A stretch of 7,874 nucleotides of DNA, from contig CAXBNM010000231.1 in the NCBI GenBank assembly GCA_963976885.1, positions 1 to 7,874 of the forward strand, given 5' to 3'. The stretch comes from JAUIAI01 sp963976885 (GTDB lineage Bacteria; Pseudomonadota; Gammaproteobacteria; Burkholderiales; Burkholderiaceae_E). The first letter of the stretch is position 1; every line of letters starts with the position of its first letter. The notes beneath the pieces are model-generated. The model was given only the letters and a program-made list of their open reading frames with translations. It searched no databases and was not told the origin of the DNA. Below, piece by piece: positions 1-6,653 of the stretch. The position numbers and the translations under genes were made by a program.

Positions 1-587
1 GGCCAGTGCAGACTGCTCAGCGAGGGCAGAAACTGCGTCACGGTGTCAACGACCGACATGCCCCGCGACCAGTCAAAGCCAAACACATGGCGCACCTGGC
101 TGTTGGCGATGAGAATCGCCGCCCCCGAGGTAAACCCGATGATGACGCTGTGCGGAATACGATCGACCAGCTTGCCCATCCCGGAAACCGCCACGATGAT
201 CTGCCAGCAGGCAACCATGAAGGTCAGCGTAATGACCAGTTGGACGTAATCGGGGGTGCCGGCTTCGGCCAACGGGCCGATCAGTGCCAGCACGGTGAGC
301 GAGATGGCATTGGCCGGCCCGGTCACCATTTGCCGGCTGGAGCCGAACAAGGCAGCCAGAATGCACGGCACCATTGCAGTGTACAAACCGTATTGCGGCG
401 GCATGCCCGCCAGCGTGGCAAAGGCCACGCCTTGCGGCAACACCACGACTGCGCCGGTCAGCCCGGCCAGCAGATCGGTGCGCAAGGTGCCGGGTTCGCG
501 CAACTCGCGTAACCAGGTACGCGGATGCAGGCGGCCGTCGTGTGCCGGCTTGCCTGCCGAAGCTTCAGGCTCGGCGACCTGATTCAA
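1..587 (-). CDS. SulP-family anion (sulfate) transporter, N-terminal part
   Basis: This is a membrane transporter of the SulP/SLC26 family, which moves sulfate, bicarbonate or other anions; the substrate cannot be read from sequence. The first 195 codons are present and the gene continues past the left edge, so the later membrane segments and any C-terminal STAS domain are not visible. After a hydrophilic leader of about 40 residues come the family hallmarks: DLLAGLTGAVVVLPQGVAFA (first membrane helix), the MPPQYGLYTAMVP motif, the LFGSSRQMVTGPANAIS segment (anion-site region), and later GFTSGAAILIANSQ. The start is a TTG at 587-585. It overlaps the stop of the upstream anchor gene in TTGA (584-587), with a GGGGAG ribosome site at 596-601. 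No ATG or GTG start fits: the first in-frame Met lies inside the first membrane helix. Co-transcription with a sulfite dehydrogenase suggests sulfate as cargo, in either direction; this is inference. Confidence 0.9.
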   Translation of the reverse strand, partial: MNQVAEPEASAGKPAHDGRLHPRTWLRELREPGTLRTDLLAGLTGAVVVLPQGVAFATLAGMPPQYGLYTAMVPCILAALFGSSRQMVTGPANAISLTVLALIGPLAEAGTPDYVQLVITLTFMVACWQIIVAVSGMGKLVDRIPHSVIIGFTSGAAILIANSQVRHVFGFDWSRGMSVVDTVTQFLPSLSSLHW

Positions 588-1489
588 ACCTGTCGCTCCC
601 CGTGGTAGAGCCGTACGACGTGGCGAGCCTCGGCAAAGAACAGCCAGCGCTCGGCGAACAGACCGGCCAGACACGACACCGCCGCCAGCGCGCTAGCCGC
701 CGGCCACAGCAACAGAATCAGTGCCGGCAAGGCAAAACTGAGCACCAGCAAGGCCAGGCGCATTTGCGCGGCTTTTTGCGGCGCGACGTTGAAGCCGAAT
801 TCGCGCATCAGAAAACTTGGATGGGTATGACCGACGTCGAGCAAACGAGGCTCGCCCCGGCTTTGCTTGAGCGCATCGGCCAGGCGCGGTCCGCCCGGCT
901 CCTGAAAGCGCCGGAAGTACAGCCATTTGACGATCGCGGCCAGCACCAGCAACAGCAAGGCCACCCAGCGCAACACCAACTGACCACCGGCCGGGATGAG
1001 CGCCACTACCAGCAAGGAACCCGAGAACAGACCGAGCAAGGGATACGCAAACCGGGTGTGCCAGTTGTGCCAGCGGGGAATGGTTTTCAGGCAGGCGTAG
1101 ATCATGCCGGTACAGATCAGCACCGCCAGACTCAAGGCCATGACGGCCAGCCCGAGCAACGAGACCAGCGCATGCGGCGCCTGCGTCAACAAGGCCAGCA
1201 CATACAAGCCGCCGACGACATACAAGGCCACCGCAAACACACCCTCGCGCGAGAGCCACGAGGTACGAAAACGCGAGAACGCGCGCCAGGCGTTTTTCGG
1301 GTTGGCCAGGTGGCCGGTGGAAGCAATCAGGCCGACCGTGAGCAATACCACGGCTACCGTTGCCGCAATCCACCAGGACTGACTGGGCGCTCCGGCATGG
1401 GCCAGGCGCGACAGCGCCAGCCAGAACAACATCCCCAGGCCAGCGCCCGAGGAAACCGTAAACAGAATGACCGACAGAGCTGGCTTCAC
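584..1489 (-). CDS. soeC: DmsC-type membrane anchor subunit, probable sulfite dehydrogenase SoeC
   Basis: This integral membrane subunit of a molybdenum oxidoreductase passes electrons between the iron-sulfur subunit and the quinone pool. The 301-residue protein has eight predicted membrane helices at roughly residues 5-27, 39-60, 84-103, 107-130, 147-166, 170-191, 244-262 and 264-286, which is the DmsC-family count. Two conserved-looking blocks stand out: residues 58-83, with STGHLANPKNAWRAF followed by SWLSREG, and the C-terminal ERWLFFAEARH (280-290). Its start is GTG at 1489-1487, overlapping the soeB stop in GTGA (1486-1489); AAGG at 1500-1503 is a weak ribosome site. Position directly after catalytic and ferredoxin genes fixes the general role. 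The call SoeC rather than DmsC rests on the partner subunits, mainly the lack of a Tat signal on the catalytic one. The family call is firm; the sulfite assignment is likely. Confidence 0.88.
   Translation of the reverse strand: MKPALSVILFTVSSGAGLGMLFWLALSRLAHAGAPSQSWWIAATVAVVLLTVGLIASTGHLANPKNAWRAFSRFRTSWLSREGVFAVALYVVGGLYVLALLTQAPHALVSLLGLAVMALSLAVLICTGMIYACLKTIPRWHNWHTRFAYPLLGLFSGSLLVVALIPAGGQLVLRWVALLLLVLAAIVKWLYFRRFQEPGGPRLADALKQSRGEPRLLDVGHTHPSFLMREFGFNVAPQKAAQMRLALLVLSFALPALILLLWPAASALAAVSCLAGLFAERWLFFAEARHVVRLYHGERQV
596..601 (-). promoter_or_regulatory. Ribosome binding site for the SulP gene
   Basis: GGGGAG on the minus strand, 8 nt before the TTG at 587-585 and inside the last codons of the anchor gene. 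It supports a non-ATG start coupled to termination of the upstream gene. Confidence 0.65.
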
Positions 1490-2262
1490 AGGGACACCAC
1501 CTTGTTGACGAGATCGGCCAGGCGCGAACCGAGCGAGCCCGAACGGGTCTCGGTGGCGGCGGTATCAACCACCGGTTGCTGACGCGGAGCCAGATAAAAG
1601 TTGAGCGGCTTGTAGTCGAGATCTTCGAGCATGCCAACACGCTCCCGGTTCTGGGCGCGCACCGAGACCTCGGAGGCCGGGTCGTCGTAGTCACCAAAGA
1701 AACGGGCATGCGACGGACAGGCCAGCACGCAAGCCGGCTGGCGCTCGGCTTCGGGCAGCGCCTCGTCGTAGATGCGATCAACACACAAGGTGCACTTGCG
1801 CATCACGCCTTCGTTTTCATCGAGTTCGCGTGCGCCATACGGACAGGCCCAGGCGCAGTAGTTGCAACCCATGCACTTTTCCGGATCGACCAGCACGATT
1901 CCATCTTCGGCCCGCTTGTACGAAGCACCAGTCGGGCAGACCGTGACGCAATCGGCTTGCTCGCAATGCATGCACGACATCGGCACATTGATGGTTTTGG
2001 AAAGATTCCAGTGCCCACCTTCAGCCGGCGGGTGCTGCATCGCGGCGGCGCTGGCGGCAGCGGGCGCGTCTTCGATGGCGTGATCCTGCACCTCGTACTG
2101 CCGGATGCGGTTGTACCAGACGCCCGAAGGCGCAGCGCCATGCGGGTCATAGTCGGGCGCGCCGCCGGCCATTGCCGAGGCGCCATTCCATTCTTTACAG
2201 GCCACCGCGCAGGCATGACAGCCCACGCAGGTGTCGAGATCGATCAGCAGGCCAAGTTTCAA
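1486..2262 (-). CDS. soeB: Four [4Fe-4S] cluster electron-transfer subunit, probable SoeB
   Basis: This ferredoxin-like subunit carries electrons from the molybdenum subunit to the membrane anchor. Its 258 residues hold sixteen cysteines in four groups: C12/C15/C18/C22, C97/C100/C105/C109, C130/C133/C136/C140 and C157/C160/C178/C182, enough for four [4Fe-4S] clusters as in DmsB/PsrB/SoeB. There is no signal peptide, so it should sit on the cytoplasmic side. An alanine-rich segment (about residues 64-75) lies between the first and second cysteine groups, and a tail of about 30 residues follows the APRQQP stretch near 225. Strings such as CVGCHACAVACKEWN and PSGVWYNRIRQYEV, then PTGASYKRAEDGIVLVD, resemble SoeB-type proteins from memory. 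The start is TTG at 2262-2260, overlapping the soeA stop in TTGA (2259-2262), with GGAG at 2271-2274 as ribosome site. No earlier start is needed, because the first cluster motif begins at residue 12. Confidence 0.9.
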   Translation of the reverse strand: MKLGLLIDLDTCVGCHACAVACKEWNGASAMAGGAPDYDPHGAAPSGVWYNRIRQYEVQDHAIEDAPAAASAAAMQHPPAEGGHWNLSKTINVPMSCMHCEQADCVTVCPTGASYKRAEDGIVLVDPEKCMGCNYCAWACPYGARELDENEGVMRKCTLCVDRIYDEALPEAERQPACVLACPSHARFFGDYDDPASEVSVRAQNRERVGMLEDLDYKPLNFYLAPRQQPVVDTAATETRSGSLGSRLADLVNKVVSL

Positions 2263-5114
2263 GACTTTGTCTCCGTGGATCCGAATTGGGGCCAGGTTCC
2301 GGTTTCACCCGGAGCGGCCTTGGTGATGCGAACTTTCAGGTCGTACCAGGCGGCCTGACCGGTAATCGGGTCTGAGTTGGTGATCGTGCGCTCGTCGCCC
2401 GACTTCGGCAGGCTCTCGCTGATCAGGTGGTTGAGCAAGAAGCCGTGCGTGGCTTCACTGGCCTCTTTGCTCAAGCCCCAAGCGCCGGACATCTTGCCAA
2501 TGGCGTTCCAGGTCCAGACCGTATTGGTTTCGACCCCGGCCATCGTACGCATCTGGCAGCGAATGCGCCCCTTGTGCGACTCGACCCAGACCCAGTCATC
2601 ATCGACCAGCCCCAACCGAGCCGCGGTTGCATCATTCATGTAGAGGAAGTTCTGGCCGAGAATCTGCCGCAGCCAGGCGTTTTGCGAATCCCAGGAGTGA
2701 TACATCACCATCGGGCGCTGGGTGATCGCATGAAAATCGAAACCATCGGCCTCGGCCTTGTCGCGTGTTTCGAGCGCCAGGGTTTCGAGCGGTCCGTACC
2801 AGATCGGCAGCGGATCGAAGTAGCGGGCCAGTCGCTCGCGATCGATGTCGGCGGGCGGGCGCGGCCCGTCGTACAAGCCCTGCCCGGCCAGCCGGAACTT
2901 CTGCAGCGGCTCGGAATAGATCTGCATCACGATGGGGTCGGCCGAGCCGATGAAGCCGCTCTCGGTCGCCTTGTCCAGATACGCTTTGTTCAGACCCCGG
3001 TTGAACTGCATGTTCTCGGGCCAGTGCCAGGTGAAGAAGCTCTTGTTGTCGATATAGGCTTCCCACTGCTTCGGGTTCGGTTCGCCCTTGAGCGGCTTGT
3101 CACCATTGACACCCCGGAAACCACCCAGAAAACCAATGCCGGGCGACTTCTCGAAGCGCACGATGAAATCGGTATAGCCCTGGTACTTGGGCGCGCCTTG
3201 CTCATCGACAAAGGCCGGGAAGCCAAGCCGGGCGCCCAGATCAACCAGCACCTCTTGCCAGGGCCGGACATCGCGGTCGGGTTTGATGACCGGATGGCGG
3301 ATGGAATCGGCCACCGTGTCGGGTTCCGAGATCGGCCGGTCGAGCAGCGAGATCGCGTCGTAGCGCTCCAGATAAGTGGTGTCGGGCAACACCAGATCGG
3401 CATAGCGCACGGTTTCGGAGTCGAACGCATCGGACACAACGATGTAGGGAATCTTGTAGCTGCCGTCGTCCTTCTGAGCGGTCAGCATGGCCTGCGTGCC
3501 CTGCGTATTCATCGCCGAATTCCAGGCCATGTTGGCCATGAACAGCATCAGCGTGTCGATTTCGTACGGGTCGCCCTGCACGGCGTTGTGGATCACCATG
3601 TGCATCATGCCGTGCGCGGCAATCGGGCTCTCCCAGGAGTAGGCCTTGTCCAGGCGCAGCGGCTGACCGGCTTCGTCGACCGCCAACTCTTCGGGCCGGG
3701 TCGGAAAGCCCAGCGGCGGCTTGCCCAGCGGGCGCGACGGTGCGTTCATGACATCGCTGTCATTTTCCGGCAATTGCGGCGGCGGCACGGGCTTGGGAAA
3801 CGGCGCCTTGGAACGGAAGTTGCCCGGCCCGTCGAGCGCGCCCAGCAGCATTTGAATCAGGTGCAGCGAGCGGCAGGTCTGGAAACCATTGGAGTGCGCC
3901 GAGATGCCGCGCATCGCGAACATCGCCACCGGCCGGCCGATGGTGGTTTCGTAATGATTGCCCCACACATCGGTCCAGGGAATCGGCAACTCGATCGGCT
4001 CTTCGAAGGCAATCTGCGCCATTTCGAGCGCGAGCCGTTCGATCTGCGCGGCCGGCACGCCGCAGCGCTCGGCGACCGCGGCCGGCGCGTATTCGTCGGC
4101 CAGATAACGCTCGGCCATCAGCGACATCACGGTGCGGACCTTGCGCCCCTCGAACTTGCCGGCCAGCGTGAAGTTGCCGAACAACGCCGGCTGCACGCCT
4201 TTGGCCAGCGCGCTGGGCACGCCGGTAGCCTGATCAAACACCAGCGGCTGTTGTTCATCGTTGCGCAGGAACAAGCCGTCGCTGGAGGTGCCGGGCGCAT
4301 CTATGACGAGCCAGCCCGCGTTGGTGGTCCGAACCAGGAACTCCCAGTCGAACAACTCGCGCTTGAGCAATACGTGCACGATGGCCAGCGCCAGCAGCCC
4401 GTCGGTGCCGGGGCGAATCGGCACCCACTCATCGGCAATGGCCGAGTAGCCGGTGCGGACCGGGTTGATCGAGACAAACTTGGCGCCGCGACTCTTGAGC
4501 TTTTCGAGGCCGATCTTGATCGGGTTGCTCGAGTGATCTTCGGCCACGCCCCACATCACGAAGTATTTGGCCCGGTCGAAGTCGGGGGCACCGAACTCCC
4601 AGAACGAATAACCAATCGAGTAAAGCCCGGCGGCGGCCATGTTGACCGAACAGAAGCCGCCGTGCGCGGCCCAGTTGGGTGTGCCGAATTGCTGCGCCCA
4701 CAGACCCGTCAGTGCCTGCATCTGATCGCGGCCGGTAAAGAAGGCCAGCTTCTTGGGATCGGTTTCGCGAATCTTCTTGAGCCGCGCCGCCAACTCGTTC
4801 AGCGCCTCTTCCCAGCTGACCGGCTCGAACTGCCCTTCGCCGCGCGCCGAGCCCGGCTTGCGGCGCATCGGTTGCTGCAGCTTGCCCGGCGAGTACTGCT
4901 TCATGATGCCGGCACTGCCCTTCGCGCACAGCACACCTTGGTTGACCGGATGTTCGGCGGTGCCTTGAATGAAGCGCACACGCTCGTTTTCGATCGTGAC
5001 CTTGATGCCGCAGCGGCAGGCACACATGTAACAAGTCGTGTGTTCAGTGCGTTGCACGGACCGATCTTCAAACTTGATCGGCTGGGTATGGGCGGGGACA
5101 GTGGGCGTAGTCAT
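2259..5114 (-). CDS. soeA: Molybdopterin oxidoreductase catalytic subunit, probable sulfite dehydrogenase (quinone) SoeA
   Basis: This is the catalytic subunit of a DMSO-reductase-family enzyme (Mo-bis-MGD plus one [4Fe-4S]), probably oxidising sulfite to sulfate in the cytoplasm. The 951 residues begin with a cluster motif C28-x2-C31-x3-C35-x27-C63, with a further Cys33 inside it and Lys65 after the last ligand. GGFCSVN places Cys155 at the usual molybdenum-ligand position, as in the PsrA/PhsA/SoeA group. W230VPIRPGTDG is the typical cofactor-binding motif, and residues from about 800 to the end form the C-terminal dinucleotide-binding domain. The N-terminus has no twin-arginine or hydrophobic signal, which argues against the exported relatives PsrA, PhsA, TtrA and DmsA. 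The ATG at 5114-5112 is the first possible start, because an in-frame TAG lies 15 nt upstream; no good ribosome site precedes it. It heads a four-gene unit and faces a LysR gene. The family is certain; the substrate is inferred. Confidence 0.85.
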   Translation of the reverse strand: MTTPTVPAHTQPIKFEDRSVQRTEHTTCYMCACRCGIKVTIENERVRFIQGTAEHPVNQGVLCAKGSAGIMKQYSPGKLQQPMRRKPGSARGEGQFEPVSWEEALNELAARLKKIRETDPKKLAFFTGRDQMQALTGLWAQQFGTPNWAAHGGFCSVNMAAAGLYSIGYSFWEFGAPDFDRAKYFVMWGVAEDHSSNPIKIGLEKLKSRGAKFVSINPVRTGYSAIADEWVPIRPGTDGLLALAIVHVLLKRELFDWEFLVRTTNAGWLVIDAPGTSSDGLFLRNDEQQPLVFDQATGVPSALAKGVQPALFGNFTLAGKFEGRKVRTVMSLMAERYLADEYAPAAVAERCGVPAAQIERLALEMAQIAFEEPIELPIPWTDVWGNHYETTIGRPVAMFAMRGISAHSNGFQTCRSLHLIQMLLGALDGPGNFRSKAPFPKPVPPPQLPENDSDVMNAPSRPLGKPPLGFPTRPEELAVDEAGQPLRLDKAYSWESPIAAHGMMHMVIHNAVQGDPYEIDTLMLFMANMAWNSAMNTQGTQAMLTAQKDDGSYKIPYIVVSDAFDSETVRYADLVLPDTTYLERYDAISLLDRPISEPDTVADSIRHPVIKPDRDVRPWQEVLVDLGARLGFPAFVDEQGAPKYQGYTDFIVRFEKSPGIGFLGGFRGVNGDKPLKGEPNPKQWEAYIDNKSFFTWHWPENMQFNRGLNKAYLDKATESGFIGSADPIVMQIYSEPLQKFRLAGQGLYDGPRPPADIDRERLARYFDPLPIWYGPLETLALETRDKAEADGFDFHAITQRPMVMYHSWDSQNAWLRQILGQNFLYMNDATAARLGLVDDDWVWVESHKGRIRCQMRTMAGVETNTVWTWNAIGKMSGAWGLSKEASEATHGFLLNHLISESLPKSGDERTITNSDPITGQAAWYDLKVRITKAAPGETGTWPQFGSTETKS
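2271..2274 (-). promoter_or_regulatory. Ribosome binding site for soeB
   Basis: GGAG on the minus strand, 8 nt upstream of the TTG at 2262-2260, lying in the last soeA codons. It supports the TTG start and translational coupling to soeA. Confidence 0.6.
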
Positions 5115-5119
5115 GGGCC

Positions 5120-5134
5120 GATTCTAGAAGAATC
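5120..5134. repeat. Palindrome next to the soeA start
   Basis: GATTCT-N3-AGAATC, six perfect base pairs per arm, centred 13 bp before the soeA ATG where the ribosome site would normally be. It could be a regulator site or a small RNA hairpin in the soeA leader. Confidence 0.5.
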
Positions 5135-5135
5135 G

Positions 5136-5155
5136 ACTCATTTGGAAAACTGAGT
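5136..5155. repeat. Inverted repeat, candidate LysR-type binding site
   Basis: ACTCA-N10-TGAGT, with two further inner pairs (TT opposite AA). Arm spacing is close to the dyads bound by LysR-type regulators. Assignment is by position only. Confidence 0.45.
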
Positions 5156-5172
5156 AATACTAAACTTCAATA

Positions 5173-5185
5173 TCAGTTTTACTGA
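5173..5185. repeat. Inverted repeat, candidate LysR-type binding site
   Basis: TCAGT-TTT-ACTGA, a perfect 5-bp dyad nested in a wider TTCA-N13-TGAA (5166-5186). Its right arm extends to ACTGAAT (5181-5187), which repeats ACTGAGT (5149-5155) at a distance of 32 bp, about three helical turns. That pattern fits one tetrameric LysR protein binding two sites on one face of the DNA. Confidence 0.5.
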
Positions 5186-5214
5186 ATCGAAACCCACTCC
5201 TGCCAAATTTACCG

Positions 5215-6168
5215 ATGGCCGCCAGAACGCCCCCCTCCAAGCCGACCTGGCTGGCACCCGCTGGCCCCGCGCAGCGTTTTTCGTTGCGGCAGCTCGAAAC
5301 CTTCGCCGAGATCGCCACCCTGGGCAGCATCTCGGCCGCCGCTGAGCGCCTGGCGCGCACCCAGTCGGCCATCAGCATGAGCCTGGCAGAGCTGGAAAGT
5401 GCGCTCGGGGTCAGCTTGTTCGAGCGGCGCGGTCGCCGGCTGGTACGCACCGACGCCGCCGAGCGCCTGCTGCCCCGCGCCATCGAGATGGTCGACCGGG
5501 CTCGCGAAATCCACCAGCTCATCGATCCGGCTCAAGGCCGCCCGGCGCTGATTGCGCTCGGCGCCTCGCGCACCATCGGCCCTTACGTGATGCCCGGCCT
5601 GATTCGCAGCTGTCACGAACAACTCCCCGACTTCCGGGCCACGATCACCGTCGCCAACAGTGAAGATCTGCTGCGCCAGATCTCCCACTTTGCGCTTGAT
5701 GTCGCATTCATCGAAGGCGATGTGCTCGACCCGGCCCTGCATCGCCAGGCCTGGCTGCACGATCAACTCTGCTTGTTTGCCCGGCAAGATCACCCTATTT
5801 TCGACAAAAGAGGCCGAATCAGTCGAAACCTGGCGGACTGGCATTGGGTACTCAGAGAGCCCGGCTCAGGCACCCGTGAAATCTTTCTGCGCGCCGCCGC
5901 CCGTTATCTCGATTTTGCGCCGCGCGTAGCCCTGGAGGTCAACGACGCCGAAACCCAGAAGCGTTTGCTGCAGAACAGCGACTGGCTGGCCTGCATGAGC
6001 CGGCGGGTGGTGGCCGCTGACCCGGCTGCCGAGGGTTTGCGCCTGATCGAAGTGCCCCGCGCGATCAGTCAGGCCCTGACCCGCCGCTTCTGGATCGTGC
6101 GCCACCCCGACCGGTTCTTTTCGCAGGCAATGGCGGCAATTACCGCCACCGCGCTGGACTTTGGCTAG
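5215..6168 (+). CDS. LysR-type transcriptional regulator, probable regulator of the soe operon
   Basis: This is a 317-residue DNA-binding regulator. A non-conserved leader of about 22 residues precedes the winged helix-turn-helix (about residues 23-82: LRQLETFAEIATLGSISAAA, then RTQSAISMSLAELE and LFERRGRRLVRT). The effector-binding domain follows from about residue 108, opening with LIALGASRTIGPYVMPGLI; the SRTIG segment (118-122) and LREPGSGTREIF (213-224) are the parts that usually line the ligand pocket. These strings resemble the CysL/YeiE/CbbR branch, some members of which act in sulfur metabolism; the effector here is unknown. The ATG at 5215 is the first start after an in-frame stop at 5161-5163 and lacks a clear ribosome site; a TTG at 5284, beside the helix-turn-helix, is the only tempting alternative. 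Divergence from soeA suggests it controls that operon and itself. It ends in TAG, 17 bp from the end of the convergent OsmC-type gene. Confidence 0.93.
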   Translation: MAARTPPSKPTWLAPAGPAQRFSLRQLETFAEIATLGSISAAAERLARTQSAISMSLAELESALGVSLFERRGRRLVRTDAAERLLPRAIEMVDRAREIHQLIDPAQGRPALIALGASRTIGPYVMPGLIRSCHEQLPDFRATITVANSEDLLRQISHFALDVAFIEGDVLDPALHRQAWLHDQLCLFARQDHPIFDKRGRISRNLADWHWVLREPGSGTREIFLRAAARYLDFAPRVALEVNDAETQKRLLQNSDWLACMSRRVVAADPAAEGLRLIEVPRAISQALTRRFWIVRHPDRFFSQAMAAITATALDFG

Positions 6169-6185
6169 CCCCCGGCACCGGCCGG

Positions 6186-6653
6186 TCAGGCGACAATTTC
6201 GGTGACCACCTCGGTCTTGACCGATCTGGCAATGAAGCACTTCTCGTGCGCCTGATGGTGCATGGTTTCAAGTTGAGCGGGCGTGGGCAGATGCTCGCCA
6301 CTGAAGCCCACCTGCGGGCGCAGCGTGACGCGTGTCATCGCGATCTTGCCGCTTGCATCACGCCCCATCAGACCCACCGCACGGTCGATGTACTGCTCAA
6401 CAATGAACCGCTCCTTGGCGGCAATGGAGAGAAAAAACAGCATGTGACAACTCGACAAGGCCGCCACAAAGGCCTCCTCGGGGTCAACGTTGGCCGGCAC
6501 CGAATACGGCAACGGTACGATATGCGGCGAAGCCGATGCCGGCACACTGGCGCCGCCGTCGAAGTCCCAGCGATGGGCGCGGCTGTATTTGTTGTCCAGA
6601 TAAAGTTCGTCGGGCTGGCGTTGCCACTGTACGGTCGCAAAATACTCGGCCAT
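6186..6653 (-). CDS. OsmC-family protein (thiol-dependent peroxidase type)
   Basis: This is a 155-residue protein of the OsmC/Ohr fold. Members reduce organic hydroperoxides with a reactive cysteine pair in the cytoplasm. The two expected cysteines are Cys69 in ALSSCHMLFFLSIAAK and Cys139 in HEKCFIARSV; the first follows the conserved Asp/Asn-Pro-Glu-Glu stretch (DPEEAF, 57-62). Length is normal for the family and no signal peptide is present. The start is well supported by GGAG at 6663-6666, 9 nt before the ATG. The gene is convergent with the LysR gene, with a 17-bp gap that shows no clear terminator, and divergent from the HtrA-like gene. Whether it is a true peroxidase or one of the many OsmC relatives of unknown substrate cannot be settled here. 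A functional link to the sulfite genes is not evident. Confidence 0.9.
   Translation of the reverse strand: MAEYFATVQWQRQPDELYLDNKYSRAHRWDFDGGASVPASASPHIVPLPYSVPANVDPEEAFVAALSSCHMLFFLSIAAKERFIVEQYIDRAVGLMGRDASGKIAMTRVTLRPQVGFSGEHLPTPAQLETMHHQAHEKCFIARSVKTEVVTEIVA

Larger units (their letters stand above)
5115..5214. promoter_or_regulatory. Divergent promoter/operator region between soeA and the LysR-type regulator gene
   Basis: This 100-bp gap separates two divergent starts and is clearly richer in A and T than the genes on either side. It holds the short inverted repeats listed separately, plus repeated ACTGA half-sites. A TAGTAT hexamer on the minus strand (5158-5163) could be a -10 element for the soe operon, but no convincing -35 accompanies it, as is usual for activator-dependent promoters. 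Neither flanking start has a good Shine-Dalgarno sequence. Control of both genes by the LysR protein is inferred from layout. Confidence 0.65.

Noticed and set aside
374..1582. Plus-strand open frame of 402 codons over the anchor gene
   Set aside because: It has the same phase relation to the real minus-strand gene as the antisense frame over soeA. Its Gln/Arg-rich translation has no family features, while the opposite strand encodes a clear eight-helix DmsC-type protein.
693..1784. Minus-strand open frame of 363 codons spanning parts of soeB and soeC
   Set aside because: It is out of frame with two well-recognised proteins and translates to Arg/Ser/Pro/Ala-rich sequence without motifs. It is a by-product of GC-rich coding.
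2259..5114. Formate dehydrogenase or periplasmic nitrate reductase as the identity of the large subunit
   Set aside because: The partner anchor is DmsC-type, not FdnI or NapC-type. There is no selenocysteine position, and no Tat signal as expected for NapA or exported FdnG.
2427..5153. Plus-strand open frame of 908 codons antisense to soeA
   Set aside because: Its codon first positions lie opposite soeA third positions. High G/C there removes T, the first base of every stop codon, so long antisense frames arise by chance. The translation is a low-complexity mix rich in Arg, His, Gln and Gly with no recognisable domain.
6169..6185. Possible terminator between the convergent LysR and OsmC-type genes (CCGG repeats)
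   Set aside because: The 17-bp gap is GC-rich with overlapping CCGG words, but the possible stem is only 4 bp and there is no T-run on either strand.
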